From: Fratercula arctica
Taxonomy: Eukaryota; Chordata; Aves; Charadriiformes; Alcidae
NCBI GenBank assembly: GCA_947846985.1
Contig: CANTUZ010000011.1
Coordinates: 29,941,589-30,005,588 of the forward strand
Reading direction: 5' to 3'
DNA length: 64,000 bases
In this document: positions 1 through 8,713 of the stretch, piece by piece
Layout: each line of letters opens with the position of its first letter
Numbering within the stretch: the first letter of the stretch is position 1
The notes under the pieces: generated by a model
Database searches by the model: none
Told to the model about the DNA's origin: nothing
What the model saw: only the letters and a program-made list of their open reading frames with translations
Made by a program: the position numbers and the translations under genes

Positions 1-51
1 AACCGAGAGCAGATGGTTGTAATCTTTAGCCAGATGCTTCGTTTGTTACAG

Positions 52-198
52 GTATGTGTCAGACTGATGCTGGAAGGTGTCCAGATGTTGAAGCTCCCAC
101 TGTAGGTTGCAGACAGCCGAAGCTGTGTATCGGCTATAATAAAGACACTTGGAAGACTGAAGACATGGCTGATGGAATGCTTGTTCCAGATAAGACAG
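52..198 (+). CDS. LRIG1: LRIG1 exon (third from last), cytoplasmic tail
   Basis: This is a 147-base internal exon. The acceptor is the AG at 50-51 after a short pyrimidine-rich tract (gcttcgtttgttacag). The donor is the GT at 199-200 (CAG|GTACAAA), only moderately strong. The first two bases complete a split codon, then 48 whole codons follow, and the last G starts the codon shared with the next exon. The peptide contains VGCRQPKLC followed by GYNKDTWK, which lines up with the VACRQPKLC...KEPWK block I recall from the human LRIG1 tail. This is the clearest identity marker for the gene. The open frame continues past the donor to 344 into a poly-A run, but the frame join to the next exon fixes the end at 198. 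No enzymatic domain is expected here, since LRIG tails are largely unstructured. Confidence 0.88.
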
Positions 199-1342
199 GT
201 ACAAAACCCATTAATCTGGAAAGGTATTTTGTGTTTGTACAGATCAGAAAGCCTCCAAGTCAGACAGCATTAAGACAAGAAATTGTTACCTTCAGAAAAA
301 AAAAAAAAAAAGCCCAGAACGATTCTCAGGTGCGAGCACAGTGAATTTACTTTCTCCTTCTTGCTTTGATCCTCTGTCCAGCTTGGATAATTTGAATTGG
401 AGGAACCGTCAGCAAGAGCCAGTCTGAAGCTCACCACGGCCATTCCTTGCAGCTGGCTGATGGGTGTTTTGATTTGAGCTGTTCCTAAAACGTGAGAGCA
501 CTTTCAAACTGAAGGCGTTAAACTTTTTCATGCGCTTTTAAGGGGCTGTCAACTTCAAAGCTCAGCGGTTTGTTTTTTTTTTTTTTTTTGTATTTTCAAA
601 ATTTGAAGGTTGTTTTGGGCGCTACACCTGCCTCTCCTCATTGCCAATTTCTTGGGTGTTACACTCATACTTTTCTATTTTTAGGATGCGTTTTCTGTTC
701 TCGTGGTGTATTGTAACATCCACAGAAAAACAGTCAGTGAAAGACGTTTTCTCTCCAGGAGAAACCCTAAAGTTTAATAATGGAAAGTTGTTGAGTGCAC
801 TCAAGGAAATTAACTTTCAACATCTGGAAACTCCTTCCTGCTTGCTTCTTCGAATCCTGCTCATCTGTTATTACCATTAGCAGTAATAACGTGTCTTGAG
901 ATAACCATAGGAGTTGACAGTGATCCCTGTAAAGTAGCAGCACAAAAATAAGAAAGGTAACTTGGATTTTAAAGCAGGTGTAGGAAAGTTCCACTTTCTG
1001 TTTCTACCCTGACTAGAAAGTCTGGGAAAGGAAATAAATGCATAGTTTATTTTACAAAACAGAAAGTCCCAACTTCTTTGGAGTAAAAAGACCCAACCAA
1101 CTAAACCTATTAATTGGCACTAGCGTTAGTGATAGCTACAGAGTTCTGACAAACGCAGGTATTTACTAGCCCTGTATAAAAGCAAGAAATACCTGTATTA
1201 TTTAGTGAGCGATTCCCACACTGCCGAGGGACAGATGAACTAAACAGAGCTGCCTTTTCCTTCCACAAGTTGTGTGCTTCAGTGCTGACAACTTCCAGCT
1301 GGTTAATCCTCCTTTGTTGCTGTTTCCCTTCCTCCCTTAAAG
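199..1342 (+). other. LRIG1: LRIG1 intron
   Basis: This intron of about 1.1 kb lies between the CRQPKLC exon and the VCTDC exon. It contains an A-run near 296-310, a T-run near 571-589 and otherwise unremarkable AT-rich sequence. It ends in a good pyrimidine tract and AG at 1341-1342. No additional exon was recognised in it. Confidence 0.8.
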
Positions 1343-1651
1343 GCTACGGGCTGCCGGTTGTGTGCACGGACTGCAGCGGCAGCACGGACAGCATGAACGT
1401 CCACATTTACCCCAAGGAGTCGGAGTACTACTCCGAGAGCCTTAAGACTGTGGATAACACCTACCCAAACGCACTGAGCAGCAAGGAACGGAGTAGGAAG
1501 AGGGGTGCAGGCACCAGCCTTCTTCATCCTCAGCCGTGCAACGGGATTGCCAGCGGCAAGAGGGTGGAAACAGACGGGACCCTTTACCCCAGCAACCACG
1601 ACAGAATACGACCCGTCAGCACAACCAGCCCGCTGCTTGCAGATAAACATG
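1343..1651 (+). CDS. LRIG1: LRIG1 exon (second from last), cytoplasmic tail
   Basis: This is a 309-base exon. The acceptor is the AG at 1341-1342 after tgctgtttcccttcctccc, and the donor is the GT at 1652-1653 (ATG|GTACGT, a good match). Entry is phase 1 (G|GC) and exit is phase 1 (G|GC), so it can be skipped or included without a frame change. The peptide begins GYGLPVVCTDC, matching the VVCSDC segment of the mammalian tail. Near its end it has GTLYPSNHDRI, matching the conserved SLYPSNHDRM block. Between these are tyrosine-containing stretches (ESEYYSES, DNTYPNA) and a basic cluster KERSRKR. An ATG-started frame covers 1270-1842, but its first 24 codons are the acceptor tract and its last part is intron, so those ends are not coding. 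Confidence 0.92.
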
Positions 1652-1824
1652 GTACGTGTTTCCCAGGGGATGCCCTTTTATGCCCAGCTGTAATAAAATC
1701 CCATCCGGGTTATATCAGAGCCCTGTTTTCTCCCATCAGCTTTTTTTCACTGGCTCAAGGGCATGAACGATGCTGGCAGGCTGAGCATCAGCTAACCGCG
1801 CCGGGTCTTTGGGTTTTTTTGCAG
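1652..1824 (+). other. LRIG1: LRIG1 last intron (173 bases)
   Basis: This short intron has a GTACGT donor and a strong acceptor (ctttgggtttttttgcag). The frame stays open across it by chance until 1842, which could mislead an ORF-based annotation, but the phase and the tail alignment require splicing. Confidence 0.85.
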
Positions 1825-2057
1825 GCTCTTCGCAAGCAGTAGCAAAGCCTTCAGAGCTTAACAACCTTAATTTGGTGAGAGCTTCACCGGCAGGAGGGTC
1901 ACTAAAGCAACTGAACGTGCTTCCCGAAATGTCCCCAACGCTACTGGATTTGCAGAGCGAAGCAGAAGTGAAGCAAGCTCTCCTGTCCAACGGATACGCA
2001 CCCAAGCCCTGCCACTCCGTTCATGAGTTGAAGCCGCCGAACGGATCGCTGGACTGA
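1825..2057 (+). CDS. LRIG1: LRIG1 terminal coding exon, C-terminus
   Basis: These are the coding bases of the last exon, starting after the AG at 1823-1824 and ending with TGA at 2055-2057. The frame from the previous exon reads HGSSQAVAKPSELNNL and ends KPPNGSLD. A segment ALLSNGYAPKPCHSV aligns with LLVSNGHLPKACDAS, which I recall from near the human C-terminus. The bird protein stops soon after that block, about a dozen residues earlier than my recollection of the human protein. The tail is rich in Ser, Leu and Pro and has no recognisable domain, as expected for the family. The stop is followed directly by a long UTR without splice signals. Confidence 0.9.
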
Positions 2058-2257
2058 GAGGACAGACTGCCATGTGCAAATTAACAAACACGCTATTATT
2101 TTTTTTAACTTTTTTTTTTTTTTTTTTTTGCACAGAGTATATAGGCTACTTACTTCTACCTCAAATCTTGAACTGATGACCTGTCAAAGGCAAAACAACT
2201 GAGGTATGAGAAACAAGCTTGTATGGGGAACAAAATCCTGTTCGAGCGTCATCTGTT

Positions 2258-2265
2258 TGTACATA
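2258..2265 (+). promoter_or_regulatory. Pumilio response element (UGUACAUA)
   Basis: This is an exact match to the UGUANAUA motif bound by PUM1/PUM2, in the LRIG1 3' UTR. A second copy lies about 115 bases downstream. Function is inferred from the motif only. Confidence 0.45.
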
Positions 2266-2371
2266 GTTTAAAACTTCCCTGAGAAGTATGAAGCGTTCAA
2301 AAGTTGTCTTGCATATGAAGCACATAAATGCAAGGGATTATTGTGTAAAGAGAAAAAGTATTTGATACAAT

Positions 2372-2379
2372 TGTACATA
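2372..2379 (+). promoter_or_regulatory. Pumilio response element (UGUACAUA)
   Basis: This second exact UGUACAUA copy in the LRIG1 3' UTR sits just before a TA-rich microsatellite. Paired sites are more often functional than single ones, but the AT-rich context raises the chance rate. Confidence 0.42.
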
Positions 2380-2389
2380 AGAGTTTTCA

Positions 2390-2429
2390 TATATAAATAT
2401 ATATATATACAAATATATATATATATATC
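2390..2429. repeat. TA-rich dinucleotide repeat
   Basis: This is an interrupted (TA)n tract (atatataaatatatatatat..., then a CAA interruption, then more TA) within the LRIG1 3' UTR. It is likely length-polymorphic. Confidence 0.85.
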
Positions 2430-4382
2430 TTTTACAGAGGCTATTTTAATCTTTAGTGCATGGAAAACTGAGTGAAATTTTACAATTTTGGCAATATTGT
2501 TTTCAGTGTCGGGTTGCTGTTAAACTTTGTGAGCGAAATAACTCTGGTGCCTTAAATGCATAAGCAGAACTTTAAAAAGCCAGACTGTTCCAAAGGGATT
2601 GTCCTCTTTTCAATGGAAGTTCCTTTAAATCAAGTATCAATTGGGTTACTTAGCACAAATTTCCTTCTTCCCCTTTGAAATTTATTGCACTTAACGCATT
2701 TAAATAGAGATCTTTAACTGGTCCAAGTGAAGTTTATAGGAAAAAAACCCCATGCAGTGAGAAATTAACATAGCAACCTGATTTTTTCCTGTTGGTGGAA
2801 GAACTTAAGTTCCATTGCTTTTCAAAACTGCCTAAAAATTAGGATTTGAACTGTGACTGTGTGATGTTAGAGTGGACCACACAAGAGGCACTAAAGAATT
2901 CAGCAACAGTGCAGAGCCCCAAACCAACCAGACGAAAAGGCTGTCGTCGTTAGCGAGCAGTCATTACCAAACTAAGTAATTCATGCGGTAAAACTGTGGG
3001 GTGGTCTCATATAATGCGCCATTCAAAAAACAACACAGCAGAAGGCGTTATCTGCCCGTATATGCTGTTACAGCCCCGATCACCTACAGACCTAATTGCA
3101 GACGTTTCCCCTCCCAAATGGATGCCGTTTTACCTGTATAAGGTGCGTATAATGTGTGCCGTTAATTCATCTGATGCTTTGAACTTTTTCCCCTGCAACA
3201 CAATATTCCGCTTTCTTGTTGAACACCATTACCCCCATCTGCAGCCAAACTCTTTATATGAAATTATTCGCTTCAAATTAATTAGGCTGCTTTGTGTAGC
3301 AATTCCAGGCTATTCAGAAATATACTCATTTAGAAGGGAAACTGTGTATTTACGGTTGAGACTACTCTGTTAAATGGAAATGTCCCAAGTGTTTTTATGT
3401 GGTCTTTTAAGTTCATCCATGAATGGGGGGAAAAAGAGATACCCACGTTGGTTAAACAGATCTTTGTCACTTCTAACTTGACTATGACGCTTTTTATTTA
3501 TAGAAAGGCTGCTTTCTGTTGGTGTTGGTACCTGTGGATGGAGGAATCCCTTCCAGTTATTTGTAATTTGAGTTCTGCTAACATAAGGTTGCTAACTCTG
3601 GTGATGACTACTTTGGGGGAAGATTTATTCGGGGGTTTTGTAACTTTTTTTCCTTAGGAGCAACTCAAATGCCAGTTCCACTGAAGCCGAGTCTGGTGGA
3701 AATCCACCTTTGCTAGTACTGTGGCTCAAAACAAGTTTTGGAAATAAAGGCAGAAACATTTAATTTTCTGCTCACATCCGTCACTTGGGGATCTGCCCGA
3801 GCGCTGCGGCCTCCTGGCCAGCCTTACCTTGAGGAGCCAAGCTGCTTCAAAGCCTTACCGTGAGGAGCCACCGCTGCCCCTGAGGGAAGGGCTCTTGCCC
3901 AGTAGCTGATGGCGAGTTCCCCCGTTGAGCAGCCAGGGGAACCTGACCTTGACGAAGCGAGGCATAATTCATACCTGTCTGTATCAGTCCCTGACTATTG
4001 ACACGTTTGCACTTTGAGACAGGTGGCGAATTATGTTGAGTGCCAAGTTTATGCAAAGCAAAGGAAATGGATGTTGGAAAAATTATAAACCGAGCGTAAT
4101 TCTCCCCTTTACTCAAGGGAAAAGGAGGCTGTAGAAATGACTCGCAAGGTGAAATCAGTGGAACCGGGGACACGGGGAAGATGGGAACGATTTAATTGAC
4201 TCATTTTGCTGGCGGAAATGTCATCACCATTGCAGATACAAAGCATATTTGCCACATTAACATTTGAAAGTAATGTTTCTGAGTAAAGTTAACTGCCTAA
4301 TGTTATGACTTCCACTAAATATGTGAATTTGCTGCTTCTAAGAGGCAATGTGAAAGAGGAAGTATTACTTTTGTGTACAAAG

Positions 4383-4396
4383 TTATTTATTTATTA
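4383..4396 (+). promoter_or_regulatory. AU-rich element (overlapping AUUUA)
   Basis: The sequence ttatttatttatta contains overlapping ATTTA pentamers of the kind bound by mRNA-destabilising proteins such as TTP and AUF1. It lies about 80 bases before the LRIG1 poly(A) signal. The role is inferred. Confidence 0.45.
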
Positions 4397-4474
4397 GAAA
4401 ATTTGGTACAATGTTGTACATTGAAAAACATGTAAGATATTGAAGTGTCTAACAAACGGCATTGAAGTGTCTTT

Positions 4475-4480
4475 AATAAA
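4475..4480 (+). terminator. LRIG1: LRIG1 polyadenylation signal AATAAA
   Basis: This is a canonical AATAAA followed by a T/G-rich stretch from about 4502 (ctgttttgttgagagtg), the expected downstream element. Cleavage would be near 4495. Alternatives are AATAAA at 3743-3748 (upstream) and 4547-4552 (downstream, with a poorer context). Confidence 0.7.
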
Positions 4481-5657
4481 GGTTCATTTATAATATTACA
4501 ACTGTTTTGTTGAGAGTGAGCTTTTGGGAGTTTCAGTTGAAAATTAAATAAAATTCTAATCCATTGCTATCCTCTTTTCTGTCTTTCTCTGATGAAAACG
4601 CAGGCTGGCTGCCAAAATACCTGCTCCTGAAATTAGACCCACAGCTTTTAACATTAGATACTTCTAGATCAGGACGAAACTCTGGCAGCCTGACTTGCGG
4701 ATGGGGTGGAATTTGGGGGCCGTATTGAAAGATAGAATAAAGAACTCGTAAGAAATACATTTCTAATATATCAACTCGCTTGAGCATCTGGCAAGTAGCC
4801 TTATCTTGGCTCTGGACGCGGCGCAGCTGGGGGGGCGCCTGTGTGTGTATAAATACGTAGGAAAAACGGGGCCAGGAGAGCACCAGCCTCAGCTGCTGTT
4901 GTGAACACCTCTGCCTTTCCCCAACCCCACCCTGCGTGGAAATTCCAGAGGCAGCTTTGGAGATAAGCTGGAATTCTTGCTTTAACTAAAACAAAAACAA
5001 AAAAAACCAAAAAAAACCCAAAACACCTCAATTCAGTTTCTGTATATTTAAAAAAATAAATAAAGTATTTCCTCCTCCAAATTATAACTTTGGGCATGAA
5101 GCAGATTTTCTGAGACTAAGTCCCTTAACACGTCGGAGTTAAAGTATTTTAAAATGGAAAAGCGTGAGCCTTTAAGAGGCTGGTGCCTGGTCTGAGAGTG
5201 AAGGTTTTTTTTATTCCGCATTATCCAAGTGGAATAATGGAATAAAATTAATTTTTTCAAGTTTTCAGTAAACTTGAAATAAAAATGTCACTAAAACTCA
5301 CCACAAACAGGCAGTAGGGAAAAACCACACACATTTTTTTTAGGTCTTTTCCTCCCCTAGTCCCAAAACTAAAAGCGTCGTTTTCAGCAGGATTAGACTA
5401 AGCTGTGTGTGCAGAACAGCCCTGCCCGCTGGCTCTCACCTGCCTGGTGCCATTCCCAGGTGACCTTGTCCTCCCCACGATGATCCCGTGGTGATCCAGG
5501 GTGCGGCGCACGTCCATCAGCACACAGAGAGGGGAAGGAAGCCCTTGGGGTCCGTCTCTCGCTTCCCTGACATTGGGTTGGCTAAAATAATTTGGCTGGT
5601 TGTTTGGGTTTTTTTAATAAAAAAAAAAGCAGTGATAACAAAAACTAATTATGCAAA

Positions 5658-5969
5658 TGGAGCCTACAAGAAAGCTGGTGAGGGACTTTTGAGTATGTCG
5701 GGTAATGGTAGGACTAGAGAGAATGGATTAAAAGTAGAAATGGGTCGATTTAGATTGGACGTTAGGAAGAAGTTCTTCACCATGAGGGTGGTGAGCCCCT
5801 GGCCCAGGTTGCCCAGAGAAGCTGTGGCTGCCCCACCCCTGGAGGGGTTCAAGGCCAGGCTGGATGGGGCTTGGAGCAGCCTGGTCTGGTGGGAGGTGTC
5901 CCTGCCCAGGGCAGGGGAGTTGGAACTGGATGATCTTCAAGGTCCCTTCCAACCCTAACAATTCTATGA
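5658..5969 (+). mobile_element. CR1 LINE fragment, 3' end
   Basis: The sequence carries the standard avian CR1 3' segment in + orientation. It starts at ggagcctacaagaaagctgg, passes through 'aggttgcccagagaagctgtgg' and 'caaggccaggctggatgggg', and ends 'ggtcccttccaaccc...attctatga'. It is 5'-truncated at about 310 bases, as is usual for CR1. The open frames in both directions here (for example 5488-5958) are translated repeat. Confidence 0.93.
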
Positions 5970-6572
5970 ACTATTAAGTAAAAAACAAAAATCCAGCATT
6001 TGGACACAATGACTTACAAGGCACGATTATTTTTAGCTCAAGTAATTAAATGCACCAACTGCAGGGCTAACCCTCTCATCACGTTTAAAGAGCTTTAACA
6101 GAAAATATAAGTTAGCTTTTAAGACAGAGTAATAAATCTCCCTGTCCCATTTCCCACCACCACCACCAAATTTGTTCTGCTATATATAAACTTCATAAAA
6201 GAGACAACCTTAAAAGTGGCAGGAAGCACTGCTACACCGTGCCGTGGGAACTGGTAGAATTAACCAGCCAACACGAGACTTGGCTGAAACTCCCCATTTT
6301 AATTGAAGATTATTTTTAAGAATTATGTCCTTTGTTCTGTATGTTTTACTTGTTTGCCAATTATTTTCTAAGTTTTGGCCTCAAAAAAGTCTTATTACTG
6401 TGTCATGGGATGACAGTGTAATAAAACATCCAGCCCCGGTAAGCCTGGGCCCTGTTTGTGCCCGAGCAGGAGCCTGGTCTCTGGGGGGGGGGCTCAGCCT
6501 TTGTACGTCCCCCTCCCCAGGCAGTCACACACTAACCTGGGCTGGCAGCTGTTCTTCCTCGCTCCAAACTCA

Positions 6573-7140
6573 GAGAATCTGAATAGTTTGGGTTGGAAGG
6601 GACCTTTAAAGGCCATCTAGTCCAACCTCCCCTGCCACGAGCAGCAACGTCTTCAACTAGATCAGGTTGCTCAGAGCCCCGTCCAACCTGACCTGGAATG
6701 TTTCCAGGGATGGGGCATCGATCACCTCTCTGGGCAACCTGGGCCAGTGTTCTACCACTCTCGGTGTAAAAAATGTCTTCCTTATATCTAGTCTAAATCT
6801 ACCCACTTTTAGATTAAAGCCATTACCCCTTGTCATATCGCAACAGGCCCTGCTAAAAAGTTCATCCCCACCTTTCCTGTAGACCCTTTAGGTACTGAAA
6901 GGCCGCAATAAGGTCTCAGCAGCGCCTGCTCTTCTCCAGGCTGAACACCCCCAACTCTCTCAGCCTGTCCTCACAGCAGAGAGGCTCCAGCCCTCGGAGC
7001 ATCTTCATGGCCTCCTCTGGACCCGCTCCAACAGGTCCATGTCCTGCCGTTGGAAGCCACAGATCTGGAGGCAGCAGTGCAGGTGGGGTGTCACCAGAGC
7101 AGAGCAGAGGGGCAGAATCACCTCCCTCGCCCTGCTGACT
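6573..7140 (-). mobile_element. CR1 LINE fragment, reverse orientation
   Basis: Read from the - strand, this is a CR1 3' portion of about 570 bases. On the + strand it begins near 'gggttggaagggacc', continues through 'ctctgggcaacctgggccag' and 'cttctccaggctgaacaccc', and ends near 'ggggcagaatcacctccctc'. It is longer than the other copies in the window but still 5'-truncated. The far boundary is approximate. Confidence 0.93.
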
Positions 7141-8235
7141 CCCCGCACCTGGATGTCTTCTTAAGGAGTAGAACAACCTCAACATTAAATTACAGCACCC
7201 CAGGGGAGCTGGTCATCACAGGTACGACTTCAGTTAAGTGCACGTGCAGAGACCAGCAGGCGTACGCCTGTGATGGCACCAGGCTGAAGCCGATGTCCTT
7301 GGTGCCGCTGTGGCTGCCCGGGACGGGCTCTGACCCCCGCTGGAGCCTGACGGCAGGCACTCAACTGCCATCGAGTCCCGGCACCCACCCCCTCACCCCC
7401 ACGCACGAGGGGTTCCTCAGCCTCTGACCTCAACGAGTGACCCGCCACTGCCTGACCCGGCCCCTCTCAGCCCCCGGCGCAGCCCCAGGGCCCTCGGCAC
7501 GGGCCGGAGGCGCCCACTGCAGCAGCTTGGCTTTGCCTTGCCCCCGTGTCCCCATGCAAACACCCTCCACATCCAAACACTCCCAAGAACCGCCTAGGCA
7601 AGGTGCTGCTGTAAACTCAGCCAATTTCCCCCCTTCCAGACTCTGGTGATCATTTTAATTGAGTAATTTCAATAAAGTCCTTTCACCAAGCTCATTCCTG
7701 CACCATTTTGGCCACCAAAGCTTCTGTTTCCTACGGCGAGAGCGACAGCGGTTTGCTGTGCCTGCCAGCAGCCCCCGGAGAGCCCTCAGGATCCAGCCAT
7801 CCATCGGCAGGAGAACTCGGACTCTCTCCCTGCCATCCCGGCCTCCCTCCTGGGCTTCAGCATTTCCAACCTCCCGCTCCTTCAGGAGCCGCTGAGGGAG
7901 GAAGACCAAAAAGAAGGCAGAGCCGTGTGTCTTTGCACAAGCACAGCTGTAAAAGAATACAAGCCCGTGCTTTTATAGAAGAAATGTGAGTCTAATTAAT
8001 AAAGCTGCACTGGCTACCACACAGGAATGCTTGCCGAGCACCTGTAGGTATAAACAGGAATATAAACTTTCACAAATACAGCTCAAACCAGAAACAAATG
8101 TATTATTGTCTTTTACAGCGAGCTCTCCCAACCTGGAATACTTTCAGTGCTGTTGGAGGGCAGCAGGCTGTAACTCTATCGGCCCCTTCCCCGACCAGAG
8201 AAACCCTCCCTGTGTTATGAGGCAGGTGCCATGGA

Positions 8236-8616
8236 ATTATGAAAACTCGCTTTATTTCAGCCTCCCCGCTCAGCCCACGATCTGGAGGTTTGCAAAACAT
8301 TTCCCCTGCAGGAGTTCTAATAACGCCTTTCTCAGCCACCGTAATTAGCTGTTTACCCCCCAAACATTACTTTTTTGGCACGACTCTCACGGTGACCTCA
8401 CTCACTTTCCATGCAGGAAAATTTCATGTTTGGGAAATTGGATTATTGGAGGATTTACTTTTCTTTAACAGTGAAAGCGGCTCTCAGCCTGCTGAACAGC
8501 TGCTCGGCATGGCGAGGGGCGGCAGGAGGAAGGCTGCGTTCGCGGGCGGACTCCTCCTCCAGCTCGGCAGCTTCTCCAGCTCTTTGGCAGCCACCAGCAG
8601 GACCATCCGGGCTGGG
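8236..8616 (-). other. SLC25A26: SLC25A26 3' untranslated region
   Basis: This runs from the base after the TGA stop to just beyond the AATAAA read on the - strand at 8251-8256. It is about 380 bases with no repeat recognised. The exact cleavage site is estimated. Long + strand frames across it (8239-8844, 8411-9124) are chance antisense frames. Confidence 0.6.
8251..8256 (-). terminator. SLC25A26: SLC25A26 polyadenylation signal AATAAA
   Basis: The + strand tttatt reads AATAAA on the - strand, about 365 bases after the SLC25A26 stop codon. It is the first canonical signal downstream of the stop. A few further signals closer to LRIG1 cannot be excluded. Confidence 0.55.
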
Positions 8617-8713
8617 TCAGAGCAGCAGCTGGCGAGTCTTCTCGTATGTCCCCAGGAAGATGAAGCCTCCCAGGCTGATGGCTGCCATCCGTGGGACAAC
8701 ACCTGCGAACAAG
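8617..8713 (-). CDS. SLC25A26: SLC25A26 terminal coding exon (sixth membrane helix)
   Basis: The exon is 97 bases. Its acceptor on the - strand is a strong pyrimidine tract and AG (ctttccttctccttcag) at 8715-8714. The first base completes a Gly codon shared with the previous exon. The peptide reads [17 protein letters not shown], then [14 protein letters not shown] and a TGA at 8619-8617. This is the end of carrier repeat 3: the GLFAG helix turn, the PRM motif and helix 6 with its small Gly/Ala-rich face. It matches the human [21 protein letters not shown] block almost residue for residue. The human protein continues for several residues (EVGRKSP as I recall) where the bird stops directly after LLL. 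Confidence 0.95.

Larger units (their letters stand above)
1..4495 (+). other. LRIG1: LRIG1 gene, 3' part (last three coding exons plus 3' UTR)
   Basis: This is the gene-level span. Three exons on the + strand join in compatible phases (2-base completion at 52, then phase-1 junctions at 198/1343 and 1651/1825) to give one open frame of 228 residues ending at 2057. The encoded tail carries motifs I recall from mammalian LRIG1 in the same order: CRQPKLC, V-C-[ST]-D-C, LYPSNHDR and LLxSNGx. LRIG1 is a single-pass membrane protein with extracellular leucine-rich repeats and three Ig domains; it binds ErbB receptors and promotes their down-regulation. Only the intracellular tail is present here; the ectodomain and transmembrane exons lie before position 1. 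The convergent neighbour SLC25A26 is the expected syntenic partner. Confidence 0.92.
2058..4495 (+). other. LRIG1: LRIG1 3' untranslated region
   Basis: This is about 2.4 kb of AT-rich sequence from the stop codon to just past the best poly(A) signal. It includes T-runs around 2095-2129, a TA-repeat at 2390-2429, two Pumilio-type motifs and an AU-rich element near 4383, each listed separately. An internal AATAAA at 3743-3748 could give a shorter transcript. ORFs of up to 125 codons in this stretch (for example 2996-3373) show no resemblance to known proteins. Confidence 0.75.
4496..8235. other. Intergenic region between convergent genes
   Basis: This stretch of about 3.7 kb separates the LRIG1 and SLC25A26 poly(A) sites. 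It contains A-runs around 4990-5070, a + strand CR1 fragment (5658-5969), a longer - strand CR1 fragment (6573-7140) and a GC-rich, CpG-containing patch (about 7230-7560). The reading frames in it look like chance frames or translated CR1. No gene was recognised. Confidence 0.7.

Noticed and set aside
1..51. Peptide NREQMVVIFSQMLRLLQ, resembling a SNF2-helicase 'FSQM' motif, just before a GTATGT
   Set aside because: The same bases form the acceptor of the LRIG1 exon that starts at 52, and the LRIG1 frame and motifs are far stronger evidence. The resemblance is short and by chance.
1270..1842. 190-codon ORF taken as a complete small protein
   Set aside because: Its start lies in the pyrimidine tract of a splice acceptor and its end runs into the last LRIG1 intron. 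Only 1343-1651 is exon.
5488..5958. 156-codon + strand ORF
   Set aside because: Most of it is translated CR1 repeat.
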